Of a stretch of DNA of 21,482 nt, positions 6,763 to 14,470 are shown one piece after another (the stretch's first letter is position 1; every line of letters begins with the position of its first letter). The stretch lies in NCBI GenBank assembly GCA_002405485.1, contig DHLW01000051.1:1-21482 (forward strand). Reading direction: 5' to 3'. Made by a program: the position numbers and the translations under genes. The notes below the pieces were generated by a model. That model was not told where the DNA came from. It searched no databases and was given only the letters and a program-made list of their open reading frames with translations. Origin of the DNA: Phycisphaerales bacterium UBA4658 (GTDB lineage: Bacteria; Planctomycetota; Phycisphaerae; Phycisphaerales; UBA1924).

Positions 6763-7731
6763 TCATCCAGAACCCGGCGATGGTCCGCCGCTCGTCTCGG
6801 TCGGTGCTTGATCGACCGACTCATGCGGCTCGATGTGCACCAGCACGTCCCGGACCCCAGGCACACCCGTTCGGATCCGAGCACGAACGCGCCCTCCCAC
6901 GGCGTGCGCCTCGCGCACCGGCATGTCCGGGTCCACCTGCACGTGCATGTCCAGCCAGAACCCGCTCCCGCTCTTGCGCGCTCGGATCTTCTCGATCGCC
7001 CGGACGTTCTGCACGCTCAGCGCGATCGAGCGGGCGGGCTCGATCGCTCGACGCACATCATCCGGATGAGCCGCGTCCATGAGTTCCCTGAGCGGGATCC
7101 GGCCCAGCTTCACGCCGTTGAACAAGACCACTCCCGCCGCGACCAGTGCCGCCCAGTCGTCGGCTGTCTCCCACCGCCAACCGCTTCCGGCAAACCACCG
7201 GGATCCGAAGAGCGAGATCGTGATCCCGACAAACGCCGCCAGTGACGTGATCGCGTCCGAAACGTGATGGAACGCATCCACCTCCACCGCCCCAGATCCC
7301 TCAGCCTTGGCCACCCGACGTGCCAGGACGTACATCCCCGTCTTCACGATCACCACCGCCACAAGCACCACCAGCGTGAACGGTGCCGGTCCGGTGTGCG
7401 GCGTGCCAATGTCCTGTATCGCCTTCAGCCCGATGCCCACGCCCGCGGCGGCCACCATCAGCGCAACGATCAGCCCCGCCAGCGCCTCAGCCTTCCCATG
7501 CCCATATGGATGGTCCTCGTCCGCCGGTAATGCCCCGATCGCCAGCCCCGACCAGATCACCAAGGACCCGGCAATGTCCGCGAGCGACTCGATCGCGTCC
7601 GCGATCAGCGCTCCCGATGTGCCCACAATTCCCGCGACCAGCTTGGTCAACGCCAATGTCACGTTCACACCCAGACCAACGAGCGTGATCCGAATTGTGC
7701 TCCGCGTGAACGGCTTGTGTGTGTCGGTCAC
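6763..7731 (-). CDS. Cation diffusion facilitator family metal transporter (cation/proton antiporter)
   Basis: CDF proteins export divalent cations (Zn, Fe, Mn, Co, Cd) from the cytoplasm in exchange for protons and work as dimers in the inner membrane. About six hydrophobic segments lie within residues 12-210, followed by a cytoplasmic C-terminal domain (about 215-305) that ends in GVPGVRDVLVHIEPH. Seen: the TM2 site LIADAIESLADIAGS (42-56), the loop HPYGHGKAEALAG (74-86) and the TM5 site DAFHHVSDAITS (152-163), where His155 and Asp159 correspond to the His/Asp pair of E. coli YiiP. In TM2 the first YiiP-type Asp aligns with Glu48, while the second is Asp52. This Glu may affect metal preference, which I cannot assign. 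The start is GTG 7731, the only start codon after an in-frame stop at 7747-7749. The last 20 residues are Ser/Gly/Pro-rich. The gene converges on the lysine-rich gene with 32 bases between stops. Confidence 0.92.
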   Translation of the reverse strand: MTDTHKPFTRSTIRITLVGLGVNVTLALTKLVAGIVGTSGALIADAIESLADIAGSLVIWSGLAIGALPADEDHPYGHGKAEALAGLIVALMVAAAGVGIGLKAIQDIGTPHTGPAPFTLVVLVAVVIVKTGMYVLARRVAKAEGSGAVEVDAFHHVSDAITSLAAFVGITISLFGSRWFAGSGWRWETADDWAALVAAGVVLFNGVKLGRIPLRELMDAAHPDDVRRAIEPARSIALSVQNVRAIEKIRARKSGSGFWLDMHVQVDPDMPVREAHAVGGRVRARIRTGVPGVRDVLVHIEPHESVDQAPTETSGGPSPGSG

Positions 7732-7831
7732 GAGTCCAGTATGCCATCACCGATCCTGCAACCACAAGCACCCTCCCAAGCTCGGAAGCAGCCCCCTTAA
7801 GTGGGGTGTGTCCCTGGATGGGGGAGTGAGG

Positions 7832-7878
7832 TTCCGGAAAGTCTCAGGGAAAACCGGAAGCCCGGATGGGGAATTCCC
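7832..7878. repeat. Two short perfect palindromes upstream of the lipoprotein gene
   Basis: TTCCGGAA (7832-7839) and GGGAATTCCC (7869-7878) are perfect palindromes in the spacer between the divergent transporter and lipoprotein genes, the second just upstream of a candidate -10 box. They could be operator sites, but palindromes of 8-10 bases also arise by chance and no regulator is known. Confidence 0.25.
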
Positions 7879-7888
7879 ACCAATGGCG

Positions 7889-7894
7889 TAGAAT
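7889..7894 (+). promoter_or_regulatory. Candidate -10 box for the lipoprotein gene
   Basis: TAGAAT matches the TATAAT consensus at five of six positions and lies 64 bases before the ATG at 7959. No convincing -35 element is seen at the expected spacing; the palindrome GGGAATTCCC occupies that place. An AAAGGG that could serve as a ribosome binding site lies about nine bases before the ATG. Confidence 0.35.
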
Positions 7895-7958
7895 TGCAAA
7901 GCCGAGTGATTGAGCGATTTGGATGATCGCCCAGCGTCGGCGACAAAGGGTCTGCAAC

Positions 7959-8426
7959 ATGAAACGTGCAATGGTGCTGGTGTTGGCTGCGGGCGTGGGT
8001 CTTGTGCTCGGGGGTTGCGAGGAGAAGAAGGCCGACCCGGTTGGACAGCTCAGCGATGCCGCCGCCAAGGCCGGGGACGCGGTCAAGGACGGCGCCAAGA
8101 AGGCCGGCGATGCCGCCAAGGACGTCGCGAACAAGGCCACCGACGCCCTCCACGGCGAGGTGAAGAACCTCATGGACACGGTCAAGGGTAAGGTCGACGC
8201 CCTGGTCAAGGGCGGCTCGTCCCTCACCGGCGAGAAGAAGGGCGAGTTCGACAAGGCCATCTCCGGCATCCAGTCGTCCTGGGGCGACCTCAGCAAGATG
8301 TTCGACGGCCTCAAGGGCCAGTCGGGCGAGGGCCTCACAAAGTCGCTCACCGACCTCAAGGACAAGGGCACGAAGTTGCTGGACACGGTCAAGACCACTG
8401 CCGAGAAGTTCGGCATCAAGATCTGA
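7959..8426 (+). CDS. Small lipoprotein with 11-residue (hendecad) Ala/Lys/Asp repeats
   Basis: The 155-residue protein begins with a lipoprotein signal: basic MKR, a hydrophobic stretch, and a lipobox ending LGGC, so Cys20 should be lipidated. After EEKKAD, residues 34-77 form four consecutive 11-residue units (starting at 34, 45, 56 and 67). The seventh position is Asp in all four (40, 51, 62, 73) and the fourth is Lys in three. This hendecad pattern resembles LEA-group-3 and apolipoprotein-like amphipathic helices or right-handed coiled coils. Residues 78-155 continue as a predicted helical region with periodic Leu and Lys and end in FGIKI. I recognise no named family. The ATG at 7959 is chosen because the signal peptide begins there; 12 codons upstream in frame would put charged sequence before it. 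It is followed by a strong hairpin. A stress-protective or envelope-tethering role is inference. Confidence 0.85.
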   Translation: MKRAMVLVLAAGVGLVLGGCEEKKADPVGQLSDAAAKAGDAVKDGAKKAGDAAKDVANKATDALHGEVKNLMDTVKGKVDALVKGGSSLTGEKKGEFDKAISGIQSSWGDLSKMFDGLKGQSGEGLTKSLTDLKDKGTKLLDTVKTTAEKFGIKI

Positions 8427-8472
8427 CCGGCTCCGGCGTTCACCGCCGGCCGCACAGCGTGATGTACAAAGC

Positions 8473-8503
8473 ACAAGGCCCGGGCGACTTGCCCGGGCCT
8501 TGT
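8473..8503. terminator. Strong hairpin between convergent genes, probable bidirectional terminator
   Basis: A perfect 13-bp stem (8473-8485 with 8491-8503) closes a five-base loop, GACTT. It lies 46 bases after the lipoprotein stop and 56 bases beyond the stop of the convergent S8 protease gene. The stem ends in ...CCTTGT followed by TCATTCT on the plus strand; on the minus strand it is followed by GCTTTGTAC. There is no long T-run on either side, so factor-independent termination is likely but not certain. Confidence 0.75.
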
Positions 8504-8559
8504 TCATTCTGCACAGAGGGTTGACTCGACCTTGACTCGGCCGGTCGGTCTGCCGCCGA

Positions 8560-11500
8560 TCACGACGGCGTGCCGACCCCGCCCAGCGGGGTGCCCAGAT
8601 AGCCAAAGCCGCCGCCCAGGAACGCGTCATAGTGTCCCATGAACGCGACGATGGGCACGGCGGAGAGCACCCGGACACCAAAGAACGACCCGACGCCAGG
8701 CACAGTCCCGACGCCCGCGGCGGTTCCCGTGATGAAGTCAAAGACGTTGTAGTTCGTGGTGGCTCGGCCGGGCACCGTGCGACGGAAGACCTCCGACGAG
8801 CCGTCGTTGTAGTTCATCTGCACTTCGATGGTCTGGGCCTCGATACTCGGGTTGAAGACCCGCAGATACTCCTGCACGGCGTTGCCGCTGGCCGGCTTGA
8901 ATCCGTCGCCGAAGAGCCACTGCGTGCTCGCGTTGTTCGTGAGCGTCGCGCCGCTGAAGCCCAGCGAGGTCTGCGTCGGCAAGCTCACGGTCACCGGGAC
9001 GCTCGCCTCGTAGCTGACGCCGTAGGACTGCCCGGTCGGGAACCCGGCAAGACTGCTCACGACAAGATTCGCCGTCGCCCGGGCCGGCACGTTCAGCGTC
9101 CGGCGATAGCTGTTGGCATTGGCGAAGCTGAAGGTGAGCGTGACCGTCGCCGGGACGTTCTGCGGGTTGAGCACCCGGACCGTCTCGGTCGATGCCGTCA
9201 GGCCCACCTGGCCCTGGGCGGTCCCGCCCCGCAGCGATCCGTTGGCCGGAAGCCCGGTGGCGCCATAGCCGCTGGCGGTGTTGGAGTTGAAGTGGGTGAG
9301 GGCGGCGATGACCGGCAGCTCGGCATCGATGCGGATGGCGTATGTGCCGTTGGCGATCGGGAGGTCGTTGATCGACCACCCGCCGCGGCGACCGGCCTCG
9401 ACCGTCTGCGTGAACGTCGTCGGGAGCTGCCCGCCGGAGTTGAAGAACGTGAGGGTGAACTTGACGTTCGTCGGGTTGGGGTTCAGGAAGACCACGAAGT
9501 CATTGATGCCGGCGCCCTTTTGCGCCTCGGCGAAGGTCCAGAAGGTGCTGAGCTCGCTCAGCGCCGACTGCCCGGTGGTGATGCCGAAGTCGTAATGGCT
9601 CAGCGTCGCACCAACGGGTGCGCTGGAGCGGATCTCCAGCGCGTACGGCGTGTCCTTGAACACGCCCAGCCGACCGGCGATGAGCGACTGCACCCGGCCA
9701 GGGAGGCCGCCGCCGGCGCTCGTGCCCGCGGCGTACAGGTCGGGACGCGTGAGCGTGATCCCGCCTCGAGACCCGGGCGCGATGCGGCCGCCGGCCTCAT
9801 CGGTCGCCGAGTCATACAGAACCTGCGAGACAGGGAGGTTGAAGCCCGGGCTCTTCTCGTAGCGGGCGATGACCACCACCCGCGCCGCCTCGCTGCCGGA
9901 GTTCACGATCGGGAGGAAGGTGCTGGCGCGGTTGTTCGCGTAGCCCTCGGGGTAGTAGATCGCAAACGGCAGGTCTGCCGAGGAAATCCCGCTTGCGAGC
10001 GGGTCGGCGACCAGATGGTCGGTTCCGAGCCCGGCTTCCAGCGAGCTGAACTGCGAGTTCACCTCCGTTGAGGAGTTGCCCAGCATGATGAAGTAGCGGA
10101 ACCGGATGGACTGGTTCGGGCTGAGCGAGCCGAGGTTGAACGCGATCGACATGTCCGCCTCGCCCGACGCACCCGTGTCGGCGCCGGACGGATCGGGATC
10201 CACCGCGTTGTTGATGATCGTGAACGGATCGCGGGCCACGCCAGGAGCGGTGAACCCAAGCGACCTGTTGATCGTGCCACCCGCGGCGGCCAGGCCCAGC
10301 GTGAAGTTCTGGAACTGCTGAGTCGCCAGGCGACGGGTCGCATTCTGGATGTTGTTGAGCGTGAGCGGCCGATCCAGCGGATCCTCGACGTTCGGAGCGT
10401 TGTACCCCTGCCGGCCGCCGATGCCTTCCAGCCACGCGACGTTGTTCATCACCAGTTGCGAGCGGTTGGTCACCGTGACGTCGATCGCAACGAGCTGATC
10501 GCCCAGCCCGAAGCTCAGCGACCGGCGGATGCCCAGCGACCGGAAGACGCCCGAGGTGACGACCCGCCGGTTGGCGAAGTCGCTCTCGTTGTTGATGGAC
10601 ATGGGCACGTCCGTCTGCGAGCCGTCGCCGGTGTTGCGGACGATGAAGCCGTCAAAGACCGCGCCGAAGTACGAGGAGATCGTCGGCGTCGAGTTGTTCG
10701 TGTGATACAGATACTCCAGCCCGTCAAACCGCAGCCCGGTCGATGACGACGGAATGCCGATGGCGCCGTTGGAGTTGATCCCGAGCGCGATCCGCGACCC
10801 GGTCAGCACCTGCGGGCCCTCGCTGACGCCCCCGGCGACCGAGAGCTGCAGCGTGTAGCTGCCCGTGGCGTCGGTCGCGTTGCCCGATCCGCCGACGTTG
10901 AAGTCGTAGTTGTCATTCCCGATCACCGCGGGGTTGGTGGAGTTCGTCCCGCCGGAGACGCCGACGTAGTACACGCCGGCGTTGGCGACGACGAAGTTCA
11001 CCAGGTTCGAGTCCACGCGGGCGCGTCGATCGGCCCGGACCTCGTTCCCAAGCGCGTCGAACAGCCGCACGATCGTCTTGAGCGGAGAGCCCGAGGCAAC
11101 CTGCACCGCCGCCGTGATGGTCGTGCCCGATCCAGCGATGAACCGGAACAGGTCCACGTCGCGCAGGCCGAACGCTCCGTCTCCGATGACGGCCTCGAAC
11201 GTCGCCGCGCCGGAGCCGTCGATGTTCGTGTCCGTCGCCAGGATGCTGGTGTCGTTGAGTTCGAACGGGCCGGAGATGTCGTTCACATGCGTGAACTCGA
11301 TCTCCCAGGAGTTGAGCGTTCCGGAGTCCAGCGGCTTCTGGTCCTGCACGCGCAGCGTCCACACGCCAAGCCCGCTTCGGGCCTTGAACGGCGTGAGGGG
11401 CTGCTCGGGCCGGAAGCTGCCGGCAAACGGCGCGATCCCCGCCGAGATCGGCGCAGGAGCGTCGTCGGCGAACAGGGCGCCGGAGATGTTCTGTCCGGAG

Positions 11501-13962
11501 ACTCCGCGGCGATCGAACAGCACCACGGTCTCGCCGCCCGGGCCGGTGAGCGTGATCCGCAGATCGCTCACGAACGTGTGCGTGATGTTCACTCTGATGC
11601 GCAGGTCCGACACGCTCCGACCGTCGGTCACGTTGATCGTGCTCACGATCTCGCCCTGCGACGGGATGTTCAGAGGCGCCTGCGTGCTCGGGCGGGTGAT
11701 CACCTGCGGCCCGGGCGTGACCACGGCCACGTCCAGTGCGTAGATTCCGCCGGAGCCGCTCGCCACCCGGCCTGTGAGGATCGTCGGGTTGTAGCTCACG
11801 TTGGGGAACGCGCTGACAGCGATGTAGTAGTCGCCGGAGCCCGGGACGAAGATCTCAACCTTCGAATCCAGACCGTTGAAGTTGTCGTTCACCGCGAGCT
11901 GCTGACCCGCTCCGTCGAAGATCCGCAGGTACGAGTCCAGCGAAGAGTTGATCGGCAGCGACCGGGCTCGCACCGCGGCGCTGATGAGCGACGGACCGGT
12001 CACGAACACCCGGAAGATGTCCACGTCCGCCGCAGCGTTCGTTCCGTCGCCGATCACCAGGTCTTCCAGCGTGCGTGTTCCATCCCCGCCCAGCAGGATC
12101 GGAGCGGCGGTGCCGATGGTGTCGTTGGGCTCGAAGGGCCCGCGGAACGAGATCACGTTGAAGTCGTAGATCTCGTCGTTGCCCATCGTCAGATCGCCGT
12201 TCAGGAAGTTCCCGCTCGTGTCGCGGAAACCGCCGGCAAACAGCTTCAGCCGGTACAGGTCTCGGACCAGCGGCGTCGAGAACGTGATCGTGAGCCGGCG
12301 CCCGGAGAGGGCGATCTGGCTCGGATCGATCGTCACGGGCAGCTCGGACCCGTTGAAGGTCGGAGCCCCGTTGGCCCGCAGCAGTTGCAGCGAGCCTGTC
12401 GTGAAGAAGCTCGGGTTCACGTCCCGGCTGAACTCCACCACGATCTCCCGCACGTCCGCCGCCTGCGGTCCCGGGAAGAACGTGGTCACAAACAGGCCGT
12501 CGCTTCGCGAGGCCCGCACCGCGTTGAACGCGTTGATCCGCCCGTTGGTTGCCACCCGTCCCTGCAGCCCGGGCACCACGTCCACCGAGCCAAGCAGCGT
12601 CGCCTTCAGCGATTCCTTGGTCGCAAACCGGTTCACGCTGGCCATGAGCGCCACCACGCCCGCGGTGTACGGCGAAGCGAACGACGTGCCGTCGATGTAG
12701 TCATACCCGCCGCCCGGCGCGGTCGTGAGCACCTGCACGCCCGGCGCGCCAACGTCCACCTCCACGGCCCCGAAGTTCGAGAAGTCCCCGAGCTGGTCCC
12801 GGTTGTCGGTCGCGGCCACCGAGATGATGAACGGATTGTCGTAGCTCGCCGGATACGCCCGGTTGGGGGTGTCGTTGTCGTTGGAGTCATTGCCCGCCGC
12901 GGCGATGAACAGCATGCCCGCGTCGGTGTGCTCCTGGATCGCGATCTGGATCGCGCTATCGAAGTTCACCGTCGTCTGATCGCGGATCGCCCCGTAGGAG
13001 TTGTTGCTCACCACCAGCCCCACGCCGCGGCGCTTCATCAGCACCGTGTACTCCAAAGCCCCGATCTGCGCGAACGTCGGTGATCCGGCCTGGTCATTCG
13101 GGAACACCTTCAGGGCCATGATGTTCACGTCCCAGTTCACGCCGACAACGCCGATGCCGTTGTTGCCGACCGCGCCGATGGTGCCGGCCACCTGGGTGCC
13201 GTGCGAGTCCTGTCGGTCGTTCGGATCGTTGTCGTCGTCACCGAAGTCCCACCCGAAGACGTCGTCGACGAATCCGTTCTGATCATCGTCCACGCCGTTG
13301 CCGGGGATCTCGCCGGGGTTGCGCCACATGTTGTCGCGTAGGTCCGGGTGGTTGTAGTCCACGCCCGTGTCCAGCACCGCGGCCACCACGCGATCCGACC
13401 CGGTGGTGATGTCCCACGCGTCGAACGCGCTGATGTCCGCGCCCGGCGTGCCAGGACCGCTCTGGCCCGAGGGCTGCCCGGTGTTGTTGATCGCCCACTG
13501 ATCTCCCAGCCGAGCGTCGTTGGGGACACGCGTCGTGTACGAGATCATCTCCGGCTCAAAGGCCCGGAGGAACCCGAACTGGCTCACGGCCCTGCCCACC
13601 GCCGCCTCGGTCACCTGCGTCGCCGTCTGGATGCGGGCAAATCGCCCCAGCGGGCTGCTCTCAACCTTGGTCACCGTCAGCCCCATGGAGGTCGCAACCT
13701 GCTGGGCTCGGATTCGGGCCTGCTCGCGCGGCTGCTCTCCCTGGAACGTGATCACCCACGAACCCCGGTTCCAGTCGCTGATCTGCACGCCCTGCCACGT
13801 CAGCGAGGCCGGCGTGACCCGCGCTTCCCGGACTTCCGGGCCCATGACCCCGTCGAGCAACTGTCGCGGCTCGAGCTGCTCGAATCCATCCATGAATCGC
13901 GTACCGGCAGCCCGAAGGGTCCTCGTGCCGGCGGAGAGCTTCGACTTCGACATCTTGCGCAT
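8560..13962 (-). CDS. Secreted multidomain subtilisin-like (S8) serine protease, planctomycete LEPR-XLL type, 1800 residues
   Basis: Start ATG 13962 is supported by GGAG eight bases upstream and by the LEPRQLLDG export-type motif at 31-39; 89 upstream in-frame codons lack similarity. Domains in order: a possible propeptide (about 50-145); S8 catalytic domain (about 150-485) with Asp198 (LDTG), His254 (DSHGTQVAG), oxyanion Asn358 (AAGN) and Ser427 (GTSFASP), all present, so likely active; an SbsA-like Ig domain (490-605); a pre-peptidase C-terminal (PPC) domain (609-748, beginning FEPNDT); a proprotein-convertase P domain (about 765-892); a second PPC-like domain (900-1042, FELNDT); an unrecognised region (1048-1310); and four beta-rich repeats (about 1335-1785). 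No C-terminal membrane anchor or PEP-CTERM motif is seen. It should be exported and degrade protein outside the cytoplasm. It is divergent from the Tricorn-type protease gene and ends at a shared hairpin. Confidence 0.95.
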   Translation of the reverse strand: MRKMSKSKLSAGTRTLRAAGTRFMDGFEQLEPRQLLDGVMGPEVREARVTPASLTWQGVQISDWNRGSWVITFQGEQPREQARIRAQQVATSMGLTVTKVESSPLGRFARIQTATQVTEAAVGRAVSQFGFLRAFEPEMISYTTRVPNDARLGDQWAINNTGQPSGQSGPGTPGADISAFDAWDITTGSDRVVAAVLDTGVDYNHPDLRDNMWRNPGEIPGNGVDDDQNGFVDDVFGWDFGDDDNDPNDRQDSHGTQVAGTIGAVGNNGIGVVGVNWDVNIMALKVFPNDQAGSPTFAQIGALEYTVLMKRRGVGLVVSNNSYGAIRDQTTVNFDSAIQIAIQEHTDAGMLFIAAAGNDSNDNDTPNRAYPASYDNPFIISVAATDNRDQLGDFSNFGAVEVDVGAPGVQVLTTAPGGGYDYIDGTSFASPYTAGVVALMASVNRFATKESLKATLLGSVDVVPGLQGRVATNGRINAFNAVRASRSDGLFVTTFFPGPQAADVREIVVEFSRDVNPSFFTTGSLQLLRANGAPTFNGSELPVTIDPSQIALSGRRLTITFSTPLVRDLYRLKLFAGGFRDTSGNFLNGDLTMGNDEIYDFNVISFRGPFEPNDTIGTAAPILLGGDGTRTLEDLVIGDGTNAAADVDIFRVFVTGPSLISAAVRARSLPINSSLDSYLRIFDGAGQQLAVNDNFNGLDSKVEIFVPGSGDYYIAVSAFPNVSYNPTILTGRVASGSGGIYALDVAVVTPGPQVITRPSTQAPLNIPSQGEIVSTINVTDGRSVSDLRIRVNITHTFVSDLRITLTGPGGETVVLFDRRGVSGQNISGALFADDAPAPISAGIAPFAGSFRPEQPLTPFKARSGLGVWTLRVQDQKPLDSGTLNSWEIEFTHVNDISGPFELNDTSILATDTNIDGSGAATFEAVIGDGAFGLRDVDLFRFIAGSGTTITAAVQVASGSPLKTIVRLFDALGNEVRADRRARVDSNLVNFVVANAGVYYVGVSGGTNSTNPAVIGNDNYDFNVGGSGNATDATGSYTLQLSVAGGVSEGPQVLTGSRIALGINSNGAIGIPSSSTGLRFDGLEYLYHTNNSTPTISSYFGAVFDGFIVRNTGDGSQTDVPMSINNESDFANRRVVTSGVFRSLGIRRSLSFGLGDQLVAIDVTVTNRSQLVMNNVAWLEGIGGRQGYNAPNVEDPLDRPLTLNNIQNATRRLATQQFQNFTLGLAAAGGTINRSLGFTAPGVARDPFTIINNAVDPDPSGADTGASGEADMSIAFNLGSLSPNQSIRFRYFIMLGNSSTEVNSQFSSLEAGLGTDHLVADPLASGISSADLPFAIYYPEGYANNRASTFLPIVNSGSEAARVVVIARYEKSPGFNLPVSQVLYDSATDEAGGRIAPGSRGGITLTRPDLYAAGTSAGGGLPGRVQSLIAGRLGVFKDTPYALEIRSSAPVGATLSHYDFGITTGQSALSELSTFWTFAEAQKGAGINDFVVFLNPNPTNVKFTLTFFNSGGQLPTTFTQTVEAGRRGGWSINDLPIANGTYAIRIDAELPVIAALTHFNSNTASGYGATGLPANGSLRGGTAQGQVGLTASTETVRVLNPQNVPATVTLTFSFANANSYRRTLNVPARATANLVVSSLAGFPTGQSYGVSYEASVPVTVSLPTQTSLGFSGATLTNNASTQWLFGDGFKPASGNAVQEYLRVFNPSIEAQTIEVQMNYNDGSSEVFRRTVPGRATTNYNVFDFITGTAAGVGTVPGVGSFFGVRVLSAVPIVAFMGHYDAFLGGGFGYLGTPLGGVGTPS
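8608..9960 (-). repeat. Four tandem diverged beta-sandwich-like repeats encoded at the C-terminus of the S8 protease
   Basis: Residues about 1335-1785 contain four units of about 90-120 residues. Each has a strand with an Asn near its start (FLPIVNSG, VVFLNPNP, VRVLNPQN, LRVFNPSI), a short basic turn (GSRGG, AGRRGG, PARAT, PGRAT) and a closing strand around a Pro-Val/Ile pair (SAPVGATLSHYD, ELPVIAALTHFN, SVPVTVSLPTQ, AVPIVAFMGHYD). The alignment was made by eye. The layout is like DUF5719/Ig-type adhesion repeats, but I cannot assign a family. Confidence 0.6.
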
Positions 13963-14470
13963 TGCAAACGCTCCAGAGCGGAACACAACCACCATCCACC
14001 CGGCGCTCACACCCGCGTGCACCAGGGGCCGACCGACACAACCGTCGCGATCCCTTATCTGTACGGGTCGCGAACACACTGTCCGGCACGCGGCCGGCAA
14101 ACCCGGCCCACTTTGCGGAGTCACCCGCCGACGTGCGCCGTCCCACACACCATCCCGCCACGAACCAAACAGTAGCGAGCGATCTCTCCCAGAATACCCT
14201 ATGGAAACCGAAATCCAACCCTCTGTCAACTCCGGTGACCCGGCCCCGTGCGCTGCTCACCGCCGCTCGTCCCCGGGGTTGGCGGGAGTCCAGGTTCCCG
14301 CTCCCGGTACGCCGTGCACCGTACACTCGCCTCACGCTGCTGCCGGTCTTGCAGATCCGGAGAGCGCGATTCTCGTCGGAGGTCGCTCCCGAGCGCTCCG
14401 ACGCCCGTCCGTTTCCCAGCGTTCGGCCTCTCGTTGGCCTGGGATCTGTCCCGTGGAGTTGGAACTCACC
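13963..14470. other. 508-bp spacer between divergent protease genes
   Basis: No gene is supported here: the open frames crossing it are extensions of the two flanking genes without similarity. It holds a candidate promoter for the S8 gene around 14201-14229, a GGAG ribosome binding site for that gene at 13971-13974, a TACCCT at 14195-14200 and a TACACT at 14322-14327 on the plus strand that could serve the Tricorn-type gene, and GGAGTTGGA at 14455-14463 before its ATG. The leaders would be long (about 230 bases for S8). I see no recognisable riboswitch. Confidence 0.5.
14201..14229 (-). promoter_or_regulatory. Candidate promoter of the S8 protease gene
   Basis: On the minus strand a perfect consensus -35, TTGACA (14229-14224), is followed 17 bases later by TTCCAT (14206-14201), a three-of-six -10. 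A better -10, TATTCT (14196-14191), lies just beyond but at a 27-base spacing from TTGACA; it is 16 bases from TTGGAT (14218-14213). Either arrangement would leave a leader over 200 bases long before the ATG at 13962. Confidence 0.3.

Noticed and set aside
5902..7245. Plus-strand open frame of 447 codons spanning pgeF, the lysine-rich gene and the metal transporter
   Set aside because: It crosses three supported genes out of frame and has Arg/Pro-rich composition.
8632..10071. Plus-strand open frame of 479 codons opposite the 3' end of the S8 gene
   Set aside because: Same reasoning: Arg/Gly-rich composition, no start context, no domain.
11287..13083. Plus-strand open frame of 598 codons opposite the S8 protease gene
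   Set aside because: It is Arg/His/Val-rich with no recognisable domain and lies exactly opposite a gene with intact catalytic motifs; long antisense frames are expected when third positions are G/C.
14195..14200. TACCCT as the promoter of the Tricorn-type gene
   Set aside because: It would imply a leader of about 265 bases, has no clear -35, and overlaps candidate elements of the opposite-strand promoter; kept only as a mention in the spacer entry.
13520..14470. Upstream extension of the Tricorn-type gene by 317 codons
   Set aside because: The lipoprotein signal peptide begins at 14471, and the extension overlaps the S8 gene in antisense.
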